64,000 nucleotides of DNA from Rhodococcus coprophilus NBRC 100603 (GTDB lineage Bacteria > Actinomycetota > Actinomycetes > Mycobacteriales > Mycobacteriaceae). Where the stretch lies: NCBI RefSeq assembly GCF_001895045.1, contig NZ_BDAM01000008.1, positions 186,001 through 250,000 of the forward strand, in the 5' to 3' direction. A program made the translations under genes and the position numbers. Below, piece after piece: positions 46,455 through 54,684 of this stretch. Numbering within the stretch: the first letter of the stretch is position 1; each line of letters begins with the position of its first letter. Below the pieces are notes generated by a model that worked only from the letters and a program-made list of their open reading frames with translations, ran no database searches and had not been told where the DNA came from.

Positions 46455-46619
46455 ATGTCGCTACAGACACACGCGCCGCGCGCGTGGGCGAATGCCGTGC
46501 TCGCGGACGGTGCGGCCTGCATCGTCCATGTGGAAACCAGCGGGCTGGACAGGTCTGTCGAGATACATCGATTTCGTCACGGGGTCGTCAATGCCCAGGG
46601 ACAGTGCACCGCACAGTGA
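46455..46619 (+). CDS. Short ORF, possible truncated DEDD exonuclease N-terminus
   Basis: 54 residues starting ATG TCG CTA after an excellent AAGGAGGTG Shine-Dalgarno. The segment CIVHVETSGLDRSVEIHRF resembles the ExoI motif of DnaQ-like 3'-5' exonucleases (vDvETtGLd) with the first aspartate replaced by histidine. Full family members are about 180 residues, so this is either a truncated relic or an independent small protein. It lies between the 216-bp repeats, opposite in direction to the SUKH-like gene. Confidence 0.45.
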   Translation: MSLQTHAPRAWANAVLADGAACIVHVETSGLDRSVEIHRFRHGVVNAQGQCTAQ

Positions 46620-46707
46620 AGATCGACAAGATACGCCACAGATTGACGAACAATGGGCGCGGCGGCGGTGCATGTCAATATAGGGATACATCGCAGTAGT
46701 GGTCGTT

Positions 46708-46747
46708 GCGGGGTTCGACCACATGAAGCGTGGTGGTCGAACCCCGC
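46708..46747 (-). terminator. Terminator of the SUKH-like gene
   Basis: 15-bp perfect stem (GCGGGGTTCGACCAC arm), 10-nt loop, starting 8 bp after the stop codon at 46755. No strong T-run. Confidence 0.75.
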
Positions 46748-46754
46748 TAGGCGT

Positions 46755-47696
46755 TCACCTTGTGCGTGACCAGGTCAGACCTTCGCGGAGCTCTGGTCGG
46801 TACTTCCCCTGTAGCAGGGATTCGTCCGAAGTCAGGACGGTGATCACATCACCTACCATCACTCCGATCGACGGCCACAACGCCTCGGATCCCCCCATGC
46901 TGGTGCTGAATTCACTGACGCAGCCATTCAGCTTGCCGTCACGAGTATCCACGACCAAAACAGCACCGGTGTTGTCTTCGGCAATCGGGATGAATTGCGG
47001 AAGAAAGCGATCCGCCGGTGATCCCGCTGGACGCTCGGCATCGGCTGCGGCTGGAGGGATCTCTGCGTCCTGTTCCTCTACGAACTCCTCCGCATCGAAG
47101 AACAACTGCTGGACCTCGAGTACGCGATCCAGACCCAACAGCTCGAATCCAGGGACCAATTGAAGTCCACCGCTTTGCTGCGTGAACAGCATCCGCACTT
47201 CGGGCGTCCACCGCGTTCCCGTCTCACCCTCCACTCTCGCAACGTCCTGCAGGGATGCACCACTGTCTATAGAGACATCTGCGACCAAGCCTCGCAACGT
47301 CTGCCACGCTGTTGCGAAATCCACAGACTCAGCCCTGCCTCGGGAAGACGCCTCAGCCCGCCACTTGACCAATCGTTCAGGTTGGCCCAACGGCCGCTGC
47401 TTCTGGGATTGACGATGCGCCCGCTCCAGGGCTGCCTGCTCTACCATCTCGTCGAGCGACAGCGATCCGTCGAGACCGATGATCCTGTAGTAGTCGTCCT
47501 CGTTGTCGAGCTGAAGAGTTGCATTGCTACCCAGGGTCCTGCCGAACTTCTCGGCCCAGGCCCGCGCACTGGCTAGGGCATCACCGATGAAATCCCGCAG
47601 TGTGCTTGGGGATGTGCTGCCCTCCAGTGTCACGAGTCGTTGTTGGGAAACACCTTCCTGGATGGTATTGATGGTGATCCGCCAGTTTGTTGTCAC
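46755..47696 (-). CDS. SMI1/KNR4 (SUKH)-like protein
   Basis: Protein of 313 residues (341 if read from 47780). The N-terminal 110 residues are an unassigned alpha/beta domain. The rest has the SUKH layout: W-containing helix (TAWQTLRGLVAD), GASLQDVARVEGETGTRWTPEVRMLF with its buried charge pair, then QFIPIAEDNTGAVLVVDTRDG and the closing hydrophobic strand. Bacterial SUKH proteins are often immunity partners of contact-dependent or polymorphic toxins; no toxin gene is visible nearby. The start GTG at 47696 has GGAG upstream. Flanked by 216-bp repeats, so it is probably mobile cargo. Confidence 0.68.
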   Translation of the reverse strand: MTTNWRITINTIQEGVSQQRLVTLEGSTSPSTLRDFIGDALASARAWAEKFGRTLGSNATLQLDNEDDYYRIIGLDGSLSLDEMVEQAALERAHRQSQKQRPLGQPERLVKWRAEASSRGRAESVDFATAWQTLRGLVADVSIDSGASLQDVARVEGETGTRWTPEVRMLFTQQSGGLQLVPGFELLGLDRVLEVQQLFFDAEEFVEEQDAEIPPAAADAERPAGSPADRFLPQFIPIAEDNTGAVLVVDTRDGKLNGCVSEFSTSMGGSEALWPSIGVMVGDVITVLTSDESLLQGKYRPELREGLTWSRTR

Positions 47697-47808
47697 GTGG
47701 TCGAGTCTCCTCAGCCGGCTGGAGGTGTTCCGGTGGCCGGCGACACGTAGAATGGGTCGTCCTTCAGGACACGATTCCAATGGTAGAACCAGCGAACGGA
47801 AGACCCTC

Positions 47809-48024
47809 GTACCAGAACGCCGGGACGTCGAAGAAATGGTGGGTTATTGCCCGGCTACCGGGCAATAACCCACCATCTTTGCCAAAGCACTCGCTACAAC
47901 ACGTTCTCCACGACCCTCTCCGCATCGCGCACGCGGAGTTCGCCGGACATCAGAGGTGGGAGGAGGGTATCGCGCATCGCGACGAGGCTCATCGATTCCG
48001 AATCCACAGATTCCTGTAGCTTAA
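47809..48024. repeat. 216-bp direct repeat, copy B (within and after hsdS)
   Basis: Copy B covers the last 131 bp of the intact hsdS and 85 bp beyond it. It matches 46122-46337 at 214 of 216 positions; the differences are T/C and G/A in the last codons of hsdS and are silent or near-silent. Confidence 0.93.
47836..47876 (-). terminator. Terminator of the hsd operon
   Basis: 19-bp perfect stem with a 3-nt loop, 18 bp after the hsdS stop. Reading out of hsdS it ends the hsdM-hsdS transcript before the SUKH-like gene. Confidence 0.85.
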
Positions 48025-49021
48025 GCAATGGTTGAACATCCGATGTAAACCTCTCGATCTCGCGGATCGAAGGCATCAAGACCTTTCTCTTTAGAGCCTG
48101 CGATCGATTCAATCCCGGTACGGCCGAATCTGAATTGAAGTCTGCCCAGTCGAGTGATCGCAGGAGGTAATAGCAATACTCCAACGTCACCCGCTCAGAA
48201 TTTGGTCGCACAAAGAATGTGGTATCGATGGGAAAACACGGCCCATTGGACCAGTGAACAGCACCAATGGTCCCCTTGCGTCCGACGATTACCGCCGGAC
48301 CTTCCAACAAGGACTCATTGTGCGAACCAACGACGCCGCCGCTGCCATAGACAGCACTCAGTCCATGAACCCTCTGCGAGGCAGGAAGAGCCTTCCCATA
48401 TTCGAGCGAAAGCACTTCACCCATAAGTTCCGCGGGTGAATTAACGTTATCAAGTCGTGCAAATAGAGACGTAGCCAATGCGTCAGCAGTTGTGGCCAAC
48501 TTGCGGTTTGCGGCGATCTTATCGTCGAGGGCGCCGAGGACCTCGGCGATCGCGCACTGCGTTTCAAGCCCCGGCAGTGGCGGAAGTTCGAAGGCTCTAA
48601 TGTCCGCGACGTTCAGATGCGCAACCGTCGAACCTGCTGCACGCTCCAGGACTCGCCTCTGCACTACCGGAGATCCAAGAAGGTAAAACAAGAAGGTCGA
48701 GTTTACGACTTCAGGATTCGGACGCATAAGAACTGTGCGCTGCCCTGGCGCCACATTCTCCTCAATCGGAATTCTCACGAGCGGTCCAACTGGAGCTTCG
48801 CGAGCGAAGAGTAAATCACCGTGGCGAGGCGCCAACCGACGGGTCCACTTCATGAATGTCTCTTTGGAAATTCGGCGAGCTTGAGAAAAGTCAATCACAC
48901 CGTCTCGCATTGCGGGCGTCCCGACGGCAAAAAAGTCGCCGGATTCGTCGATCGGAGCAGTTCTATGCTCGCAGTCGACGATATAATCGCAGGCTTCGTA
49001 CAGGGGCACCGACTCCTTCAT
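47894..49021 (-). CDS. hsdS: Type I restriction enzyme, specificity subunit (HsdS)
   Basis: Specificity subunit of 375 residues with two target recognition domains (about 1-150 and 200-335), each followed by a helical spacer (CAIAEVLGALDDKIAANRKL; SVDSESMSLVAMRDTLLPPL). Typical TRD strands GDLLFAREAPVGPLVRIP and GPAVIVGRKGTIGAVHW are present. It defines the bipartite DNA site methylated and guarded by the complex. It overlaps hsdM by ATGA. Codon use and base composition of this gene are visibly less GC-rich than those of hsdM, as expected for exchangeable TRDs. Confidence 0.94.
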   Translation of the reverse strand: MKESVPLYEACDYIVDCEHRTAPIDESGDFFAVGTPAMRDGVIDFSQARRISKETFMKWTRRLAPRHGDLLFAREAPVGPLVRIPIEENVAPGQRTVLMRPNPEVVNSTFLFYLLGSPVVQRRVLERAAGSTVAHLNVADIRAFELPPLPGLETQCAIAEVLGALDDKIAANRKLATTADALATSLFARLDNVNSPAELMGEVLSLEYGKALPASQRVHGLSAVYGSGGVVGSHNESLLEGPAVIVGRKGTIGAVHWSNGPCFPIDTTFFVRPNSERVTLEYCYYLLRSLDWADFNSDSAVPGLNRSQALKRKVLMPSIREIERFTSDVQPLLKLQESVDSESMSLVAMRDTLLPPLMSGELRVRDAERVVENVL

Positions 49022-50631
49022 CCCACCCTCCCCAACTGCTCACGCACAACAGCCTGGAGCCGGGTCGACTCGTCGAACTGCTCGAACAGTTCCTTCGTCA
49101 ACCGCGCAATCTTCTCCTCGATCGGCTCGCCGTCATCTTCGATCGCAGCCGCACCGACGTAGCGACCAGGGGTCAGCGCATAATCAGCCTCCTTGATCTC
49201 GGCGAGGGTCGCCGAATAGCAGAACCCCGCCTCATTCGCGTACTCGGCGCCCTTCGCGGATTCCGTTCCCCGCCAGGCATGGAACGTGCCGGCGATCTTC
49301 GCGATGTCGTCGTCCGACAACGCCCGCTCCGCACGATCGACCATGTAGCCGAGGTTGCGGGCGTCGATGAACAGCACCTGCCCACGACGGTCGATCGAAC
49401 CCTTCACGCCCGCCGACTTGTCTTTCGCGAAGAACCACGTGCACACCGGAATACCGGTGCTGCGGAACAACTGGGTCGGCAGTGCCACCATGCACGACAC
49501 CAGATCGGCCTCGACCAACCGCGCGCGGATGTCGCCCTCACCACCGGAGTTCGACGACATCGTTCCGTTCGCCATCACCACACCGGCACTGCCCTTTTCG
49601 GCAAGCTTCGAGATGATGTGCTGAATCCACGCATAGTTGGCGTTGCCTACCGGCGGGACACCGTACTTCCAGCGCTTGTCGTCCTCCCGGCGCGTCCAGT
49701 CCTTGATGTTGAACGGCGGGTTGGCCATCACGTAGTCGGCCAGGAGGTCCGGGTGCTTGTCTTGGGAGAACGTGTCTTCCCAACGGTCACCGAGTTGCGC
49801 GTTGATGCCGTGGATCGCGAGGTTCATCTTCGCCATCCGCCACGTGCGCTCGTTGTGTTCCTGGCCGTAGACAGCAATATCCGTCGCGTTGCCACCGTGG
49901 TGTTCGATGAACTTCTCGGCCTGGACGAACATGCCGCCCGAGCCACAGCACGGGTCGTACACGCGTCCGTTGTACGGCTCGAGCATCTCCACCAGCACGC
50001 GCACAACACCTGCGGGAGTGTAGAACTCGCCACCGCGCTTACCCTCCGCGCGGGCGAACTTCTCCAGGAAGTATTCGTACACCTCCCCCAGGAGGTCCCG
50101 GGCTCGGCGTGCGCCGTCACCGGTGAACCGGGTGTCGTTGAACAGATCGAGCAGCTCGCCGAGACGGCGCTGATCAATGTTGTCCTTGTTGAACATCGTC
50201 GGCAACGTGCCGGCGAGGGTGGGGTTTTCGTCCATCAATCCGCGCATGGCGGCGTCGATCAGCTGGCCGATGGTTCGGAATTCGACCCCGGACGATTCCT
50301 GGATGCCCTTTGCGTTCTGCGCAAGGTACTCCCACCGGGCTTCCTCCGGCACCCAGAAGACGGTGGAACCGAGGTATTCGTCGCGGTCGTCGATGAGCGA
50401 CGCGACACCTTCCTCATCCAGCCCGTCTGCGATCAACTCGGCTTCGAGTTGCCGGCGACGCTCGTCGAACGCGTCCGAGACGTACTTGAGGAACACCAAC
50501 CCGAGGATGACGTCCTTGTACTGGGACGCATCCATGGAGCCGCGCAGTTTGTCGGCGGCCTTCCACAGCGTGTCCTTCAGTTCCTTCATGGTCGACGGTG
50601 CTGTGTCCGTCGCCCTCTTCCTCGGTGGCAT
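49018..50631 (-). CDS. hsdM: Type I restriction enzyme, methyltransferase subunit (HsdM)
   Basis: N6-adenine methyltransferase subunit of 537 residues. The N-terminal helical domain (about 10-180) reads DNA methylation state. The SAM motif is DPCCGSGGM (226-234), the catalytic motif IV is NPPF (304-307), and GQEHNERTWRMAKMNL follows the family closely. It forms M2S with HsdS. The start at 50631 lies two bases after the stop of the upstream fusion-like protein, with GAGGAAGAG ahead, so the three genes form one operon. Confidence 0.95.
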   Translation of the reverse strand: MPPRKRATDTAPSTMKELKDTLWKAADKLRGSMDASQYKDVILGLVFLKYVSDAFDERRRQLEAELIADGLDEEGVASLIDDRDEYLGSTVFWVPEEARWEYLAQNAKGIQESSGVEFRTIGQLIDAAMRGLMDENPTLAGTLPTMFNKDNIDQRRLGELLDLFNDTRFTGDGARRARDLLGEVYEYFLEKFARAEGKRGGEFYTPAGVVRVLVEMLEPYNGRVYDPCCGSGGMFVQAEKFIEHHGGNATDIAVYGQEHNERTWRMAKMNLAIHGINAQLGDRWEDTFSQDKHPDLLADYVMANPPFNIKDWTRREDDKRWKYGVPPVGNANYAWIQHIISKLAEKGSAGVVMANGTMSSNSGGEGDIRARLVEADLVSCMVALPTQLFRSTGIPVCTWFFAKDKSAGVKGSIDRRGQVLFIDARNLGYMVDRAERALSDDDIAKIAGTFHAWRGTESAKGAEYANEAGFCYSATLAEIKEADYALTPGRYVGAAAIEDDGEPIEEKIARLTKELFEQFDESTRLQAVVREQLGRVG

Positions 50632-50633
50632 CT

Positions 50634-52703
50634 TCACTCTTCCTCTGGGACGTGCGGGTTGCGCGATGTGACGGACAGGACTCCGCGAGTCACGCCGTCG
50701 ATCATTGTGTCGGTCAGTTCGTTCACGCTGTCGAGCAGGTTCTGGGCTTCGCGGCGTCGCGCGTCGAGTTCCCTCAGGGCTTCGCGGATTGCATCGACGC
50801 GAGCCGGGGCGATCGCCGGGACGGTCCAATCCTTCCATCGCCGTCCGGAGCGAATCGCACCCGATGGCTTCTCCACCTCCGCGAGTTGCTTCAGGTGCCG
50901 GGCGATCACTTCGGGTATGAGACCGTCGGCATCCGCGTTGCGAACCCGCAGCACCCGGGCCGGAGCGAGGACGAGGGAACCGCCGTCGCTGTCGACGGCG
51001 ATTCCGAACCGCGGCGACGTGCAGAAAACGATGTCGCCAGGCTTCGTGCGTCGGCTGCCCGAGTATCTCTCGGCATGCACCAGTCGGTCGATCCCTCGGT
51101 CGCCGATTACTCTCTCCCCCAGCAATTCTGCGGGCCCTATCACCCGCACCTGTCCGCCGGTTTCGATATCGTCCGGGTCGACCCGAGTACCGGGAAGCAG
51201 CGCGAGCTTCCGCTGCGAGACGAGTTCGCCCGCGGTGGGCAGGACGGGCGCTTCCGAACGGTGGTGGGCGACCGCCACACGAAGGTCACCCCTGAGACTC
51301 TGTGCGTGGCGGTTCGCATCGTCGACCAGCGACGTCACCCGGCTTGCGACGTCGACTCCGCGCCCGGCGGGTCGCGCGGATCTGGTTGCGACGAGCCCTC
51401 GGGCGGTGTCGGCCAGCAGATCCGCGGTCCGGTGGACCGCTCCGAAGTGAAATGCGTGCGCGCGAACCGAATCCGCTGTGCCCATCGATGCGACGACATC
51501 GGACACGACACCGTCGATCGCAGCGTTGTCGAGAGCCCGATGGCTGATGTCGGCGAGCACCGTCCAGCGGTCCGTGGGTGCGATGCGCACGTCGGCCGCG
51601 CCCAGCACCCATAAGGCCATCGACGTTCCGGGCTTCGTCACGAGCAGGCCCTCCGGAAGCCGGATCGCCGCGCAGAGGCGGCCGGACTGCACAATCCCAG
51701 ACCGGATCGACAGCGTGTGGCGGTCGGGCAGCGGATCGACGAGGACCGCTGCCGGCGCGATCACCACGGCGTAATGCTCGCCGCTCATCTGCACGGTGAT
51801 GTTGTCGATCTCGGTGAGCACCTCGGCCGGCGAGGCCCCCAGCGTTGACGGCGACGGGTACTGGGTGAGGAACAGAGCGAGCCGATCGATCGAGAAATCT
51901 GCGTCGAACCCTTCGGCGGGTGCCGGGTGGCGTCGCCACCGATGCACCGCGAGACGACGACGCGCGAGCCTCGCAGACGGGGTGTCGGCTCGTCCGGTGA
52001 TCGCGATCGGCTCGGTGTCTTCGGACAGTTCCTTCCGCAGGGCGACGAACAGATCGCTGCCGTCGACCGACGGGTCGACGAAGAACGCGCGGTCGTCGCA
52101 CACCAGCGCCGTCGCCACCCGGGTGCACAACTCGATGGCACCGCCGGCGAGCGTCGAAGCAGCCAACTCCCGCATCGGAATCCGAAAACGCTGCGCCATC
52201 AAGGCTTCGAAGGCCCGCTCGGTGGTGTACGCAGCGTCGGCCATGCGGTCGGCGTGCCGGGCATAGGTGACGAGATACCCGCCGAGGGCCTCGAGTTCGC
52301 GATACAGATACGCGTCGTCGGGATCGACGTCGTCGGCCTCGTCGAGAATGTCGTCGTGGTCGAGATCGGTCAGCGGGATTCCGAGCTGCGATTTGAGGCA
52401 CAGTAGCGCCGTGAGGCCCGTGAGCGCTGCGTCAGGGCCGGCGCCGGTGGGATGGTCGAGCGCGGCATGGATCGCCACGTCTTCGGCGAGGGTGTCGCTG
52501 TTGCCGAGCTTTCGCTCTCGAAGCCAGCCGACCACGTCGTCGGCAGCAAACTTCTCCTGTTGGGCGTCGATGCGGACGGGTTCCGGAAAGGGCCGGTCGG
52601 TGCCGGCGTAGCGGCTACGCCACACGGAGACGACCGGTCTTTTCACTCCCGCGAGCGATGCGATATCGCTCTTGGTGAGGAGGAGGGCCGGTTCGTCGGT
52701 CAC
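50634..52703 (-). CDS. HTH / degenerate N6-MTase / HsdS-like TRD protein, first gene of the hsd operon
   Basis: Protein of 689 residues, not a standard type I subunit. Residues 9-65 resemble an excisionase/MerR-like helix-turn-helix (TKSDIASLAGVKRPVVSVW). Residues about 170-370 follow HsdM in order but with broken motifs: DPSVDGSD (210-217) where DPxCGSGG is expected, the GRADTPSARLARRRLAVH helix, and QYPSPS (281-286) in place of NPPF. Residues about 490-635 resemble a single HsdS TRD (GDIVFCTSPRFGIAVDSD), then a coiled-coil spacer (REALRELDARRREAQNLL). It should bind DNA and perhaps HsdM but not methylate. The GTG start follows GGAAGGG; the stop is 2 nt before hsdM. It may be a regulator of the shared palindrome, or an accessory recognition subunit. 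The architecture is inferred by eye. Confidence 0.75.
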   Translation of the reverse strand: MTDEPALLLTKSDIASLAGVKRPVVSVWRSRYAGTDRPFPEPVRIDAQQEKFAADDVVGWLRERKLGNSDTLAEDVAIHAALDHPTGAGPDAALTGLTALLCLKSQLGIPLTDLDHDDILDEADDVDPDDAYLYRELEALGGYLVTYARHADRMADAAYTTERAFEALMAQRFRIPMRELAASTLAGGAIELCTRVATALVCDDRAFFVDPSVDGSDLFVALRKELSEDTEPIAITGRADTPSARLARRRLAVHRWRRHPAPAEGFDADFSIDRLALFLTQYPSPSTLGASPAEVLTEIDNITVQMSGEHYAVVIAPAAVLVDPLPDRHTLSIRSGIVQSGRLCAAIRLPEGLLVTKPGTSMALWVLGAADVRIAPTDRWTVLADISHRALDNAAIDGVVSDVVASMGTADSVRAHAFHFGAVHRTADLLADTARGLVATRSARPAGRGVDVASRVTSLVDDANRHAQSLRGDLRVAVAHHRSEAPVLPTAGELVSQRKLALLPGTRVDPDDIETGGQVRVIGPAELLGERVIGDRGIDRLVHAERYSGSRRTKPGDIVFCTSPRFGIAVDSDGGSLVLAPARVLRVRNADADGLIPEVIARHLKQLAEVEKPSGAIRSGRRWKDWTVPAIAPARVDAIREALRELDARRREAQNLLDSVNELTDTMIDGVTRGVLSVTSRNPHVPEEE

Positions 52704-52793
52704 GTTGCAGGCCCTTCCAGTAGTTGCGGCAGCACTCCGCCGAGTTCGTTCCAAGAATCTATCGGTGCGATCGGACACGAACATTACGCATTG

Positions 52794-52811
52794 CGATAAC
52801 CCCCATTATCG
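52794..52811. promoter_or_regulatory. Palindromic operator between the hsd operon and RNase H-like gene
   Basis: CGATAAC-CCCC-ATTATCG, matching the hsdR palindrome with one mismatch. It lies 91 bp upstream of the hsd operon GTG and 71 bp upstream of the divergent RNase H-like ATG. A -10 candidate TAATGT (52786 to 52781) on the minus strand would place the palindrome over the -35 region. Confidence 0.7.
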
Positions 52812-52881
52812 GGGTATTGCTCGCCCTCCTCCGCTGGTCCCGCGCACGATGACGGCAGCCGATCACGAGGAGGAACACCAC

Positions 52882-53730
52882 ATGCTCGCCGCCATCCACA
52901 TCCGCCAGATCCACGCCGGTCCCAAGCCGATGACCTGTGCTGCACTCGCCACCGACACCGATTCGGCACTGTTCCTCCGGGAGGGCCACGACCAGACCGA
53001 CCGGAGTCTGGCCGGCCTCGAAGCCTTCGCCGCCCTGTACGAGCAGGCGAAGTGTTCTCCGGTTCGGCTCCATATCTCGGATGCCGGTCTCCGCAGCACC
53101 CTCGAAGCGGTATCGGACTCCTTCCCCGCCGTCGACTTCGTCGCCACCCCGTTCGGCCCGCTCGGCACTCTTCTGCGCCGGGCGTCCGACACCATCGGCG
53201 CACACGTCGTCACCCTCGCCGCCGAAGAAGAGGCGCGGCGTGACACCGAACGCGCCCAGCTTCCGCCCCTGGCTGTTGCCACCGATGCCTCCAAGGCCAG
53301 GAGATTTCGGGGAACCGGTCTCGGCTGCGTTTCCGAGAAGGGCGTCCACCGGATGCTCATGGCGCCCGACGCGCGCTCGATCCTGGAGGGCGAACTGCTC
53401 GCCATCGAGATGGCCACGACAAAGTTCCCCGACCGCGACCTGCACATCCTCACCGACAGCCGCCTCGCGATCGCTTGCCTCGCAGGCACATACAAGGGAC
53501 GGCCCGCTGTTTCCGGGGTAGTCGACCGCATCCACCGCTCGATTCAGGGTCGATCGGTGCGATTCGACTGGGTGCGCGGTCACGACGGACACCCGCTCAA
53601 CGAAGCCGCACACCGGCTCGCGGTAGCGGCACGGCGTTGCTACGACGCGAAGGTTTCGCCCGCAGTGGCAGCAGAGATCGCGAGAAACATCGTTGCGTCG
53701 CTCGACGAATCGCGCACGCTATCAGCATGA
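52882..53730 (+). CDS. RNase H-like domain protein
   Basis: Protein of 282 residues. The N-terminal 115 residues resemble no family I know. The C-terminal 150 residues are an RNase HI fold: first Asp in AVATDAS, Glu in EGELLAIE, second Asp in LTDSR and WVRGHDGHPLNEAAHRLA, where the usual fourth Asp is His. The enzyme would cut RNA in RNA-DNA hybrids; loss of the fourth carboxylate need not abolish activity. GAGGAGG at 9 nt supports this start over an ATG at 52849. Divergent from the hsd operon, sharing its palindrome, so possibly regulated with it. Confidence 0.75.
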   Translation: MLAAIHIRQIHAGPKPMTCAALATDTDSALFLREGHDQTDRSLAGLEAFAALYEQAKCSPVRLHISDAGLRSTLEAVSDSFPAVDFVATPFGPLGTLLRRASDTIGAHVVTLAAEEEARRDTERAQLPPLAVATDASKARRFRGTGLGCVSEKGVHRMLMAPDARSILEGELLAIEMATTKFPDRDLHILTDSRLAIACLAGTYKGRPAVSGVVDRIHRSIQGRSVRFDWVRGHDGHPLNEAAHRLAVAARRCYDAKVSPAVAAEIARNIVASLDESRTLSA

Positions 53731-53780
53731 GCACGCCCGAACCGACCCCCGGTCGGTCCACGAATTCGAAAGGATCTCCC

Positions 53781-54308
53781 ATGAATGCACCTGCAGGCTG
53801 GCACCCTGACCCTCAGAACCCCAGCATCGAACGTTGGTGGGACGGTCAGCAGTGGGCCGAGCAGACTCGACCTGCCCCCACGCTCCGGGCGTCTGCCGGC
53901 GACCGACGGTACACAGCCAATCTGATCGCTGCGCTCGTCGCGAGCCTCGGCATCATCATCGGCAGCCTCGGCCCGTGGGCGAGCTTCTTCGCGTTCACCA
54001 AGAACGGAGTGGAAGGCGACGGCGTCATCACGCTGGTTCTGGGTGTGATCGCTGCGGTTGCGTTGTTCGTGCGGCTCTCCCGAGGTTTGGGTGGATGGGC
54101 AGCACTTCGATGGGGTGTCCCCGTCATCGGGGTCGTCTGTGTGGCGATCTCCGTCTACGACCTGTTCGACGTCACCTCGATCACCGCCGAGTTCTTCGGA
54201 GAGCCCGTCGGCGTCCAGGTCGGGTGGGGATTGTGGCTGCTGCTGATTTCCTCTGCGGTGCTGTGCCTGACTTCCTCCAGCGTCGTGAAGCGCCCACGGA
54301 AGCCGTGA
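53781..54308 (+). CDS. DUF2510 four-pass membrane protein
   Basis: Protein of 175 residues. DUF2510 motif GWHPDPQNPSIERWWDGQQW at the N-terminus is followed by four membrane helices (LIAALVASLGIIIGSLGPWA; ITLVLGVIAAVALFVRL; WGVPVIGVVCVAISVYDLF; VGWGLWLLLISSAVLCL). AAAGGA at 7 nt supports this start; an ATG at 53727 overlaps the RNase H stop. A second DUF2510 gene is at 43868. Function unknown. Confidence 0.75.
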   Translation: MNAPAGWHPDPQNPSIERWWDGQQWAEQTRPAPTLRASAGDRRYTANLIAALVASLGIIIGSLGPWASFFAFTKNGVEGDGVITLVLGVIAAVALFVRLSRGLGGWAALRWGVPVIGVVCVAISVYDLFDVTSITAEFFGEPVGVQVGWGLWLLLISSAVLCLTSSSVVKRPRKP

Positions 54309-54684
54309 TCGGGTTTTCCCACCATTGGTAACTCGCAGACGCGGAGACGCGGACTGCCCCACGCGACTCATGACGTTCGTCATCGAGCAAGGCCTTTGCC
54401 CCCCGCGCGATCGCCGCCGGAGAGAACTACCGCGTGGACGCCGACGAACTCCACCGGATCGCGATCAACTGAACGAGTAGGGCGGCGAAGCGTCACTTCG
54501 CTGACTGAGGAGGGTCCGATACACGAACGACCCCCGAGTCGTCTCGGCGAGCCGGTGAGAGCCGGAACTCGGCGAGCCCGGTGGGACTATCCGGGGACTC
54601 GGGGGTCGGGTGACTACCTGGTATTCGCCGGCCGCTCGCGGTCGGAGAATGCTGTGGTCGACGAGCGGCTAGCGGGTAGCCACC
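54309..54684. other. Gap between the restriction island and cydC
   Basis: 376 bp without a credible gene. A 27-codon stretch ending at 54472 (GENYRVDADELHRIAIN) reads like the tail of a protein without its start and may be a relic. A GC-rich inverted segment (GACTCGGGGGTCG surroundings) near 54530-54610 contains repeated CCCGAGTC-type words but no clean terminator. Confidence 0.4.

Noticed and set aside
46207-46470. A separate 87-residue gene
   Set aside because: Only the last 41 codons match HsdS; the rest is random read-through from the duplication junction.
39225-53730. BREX, DISARM or Pgl-type defence system
   Set aside because: No PglZ, BrxC/PglY, BrxL or DrmA-like proteins; the genes fit a classical HsdRMS set plus extras.
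42419-54308. Insertion sequence or prophage as vehicle of the restriction island
   Set aside because: No transposase, integrase or terminal inverted repeats seen; the only repeats are the 216-bp hsdS duplication.
54385-54474. Short ORF before cydC
   Set aside because: No ribosome-binding site and two frames compete; recorded only as a possible relic.
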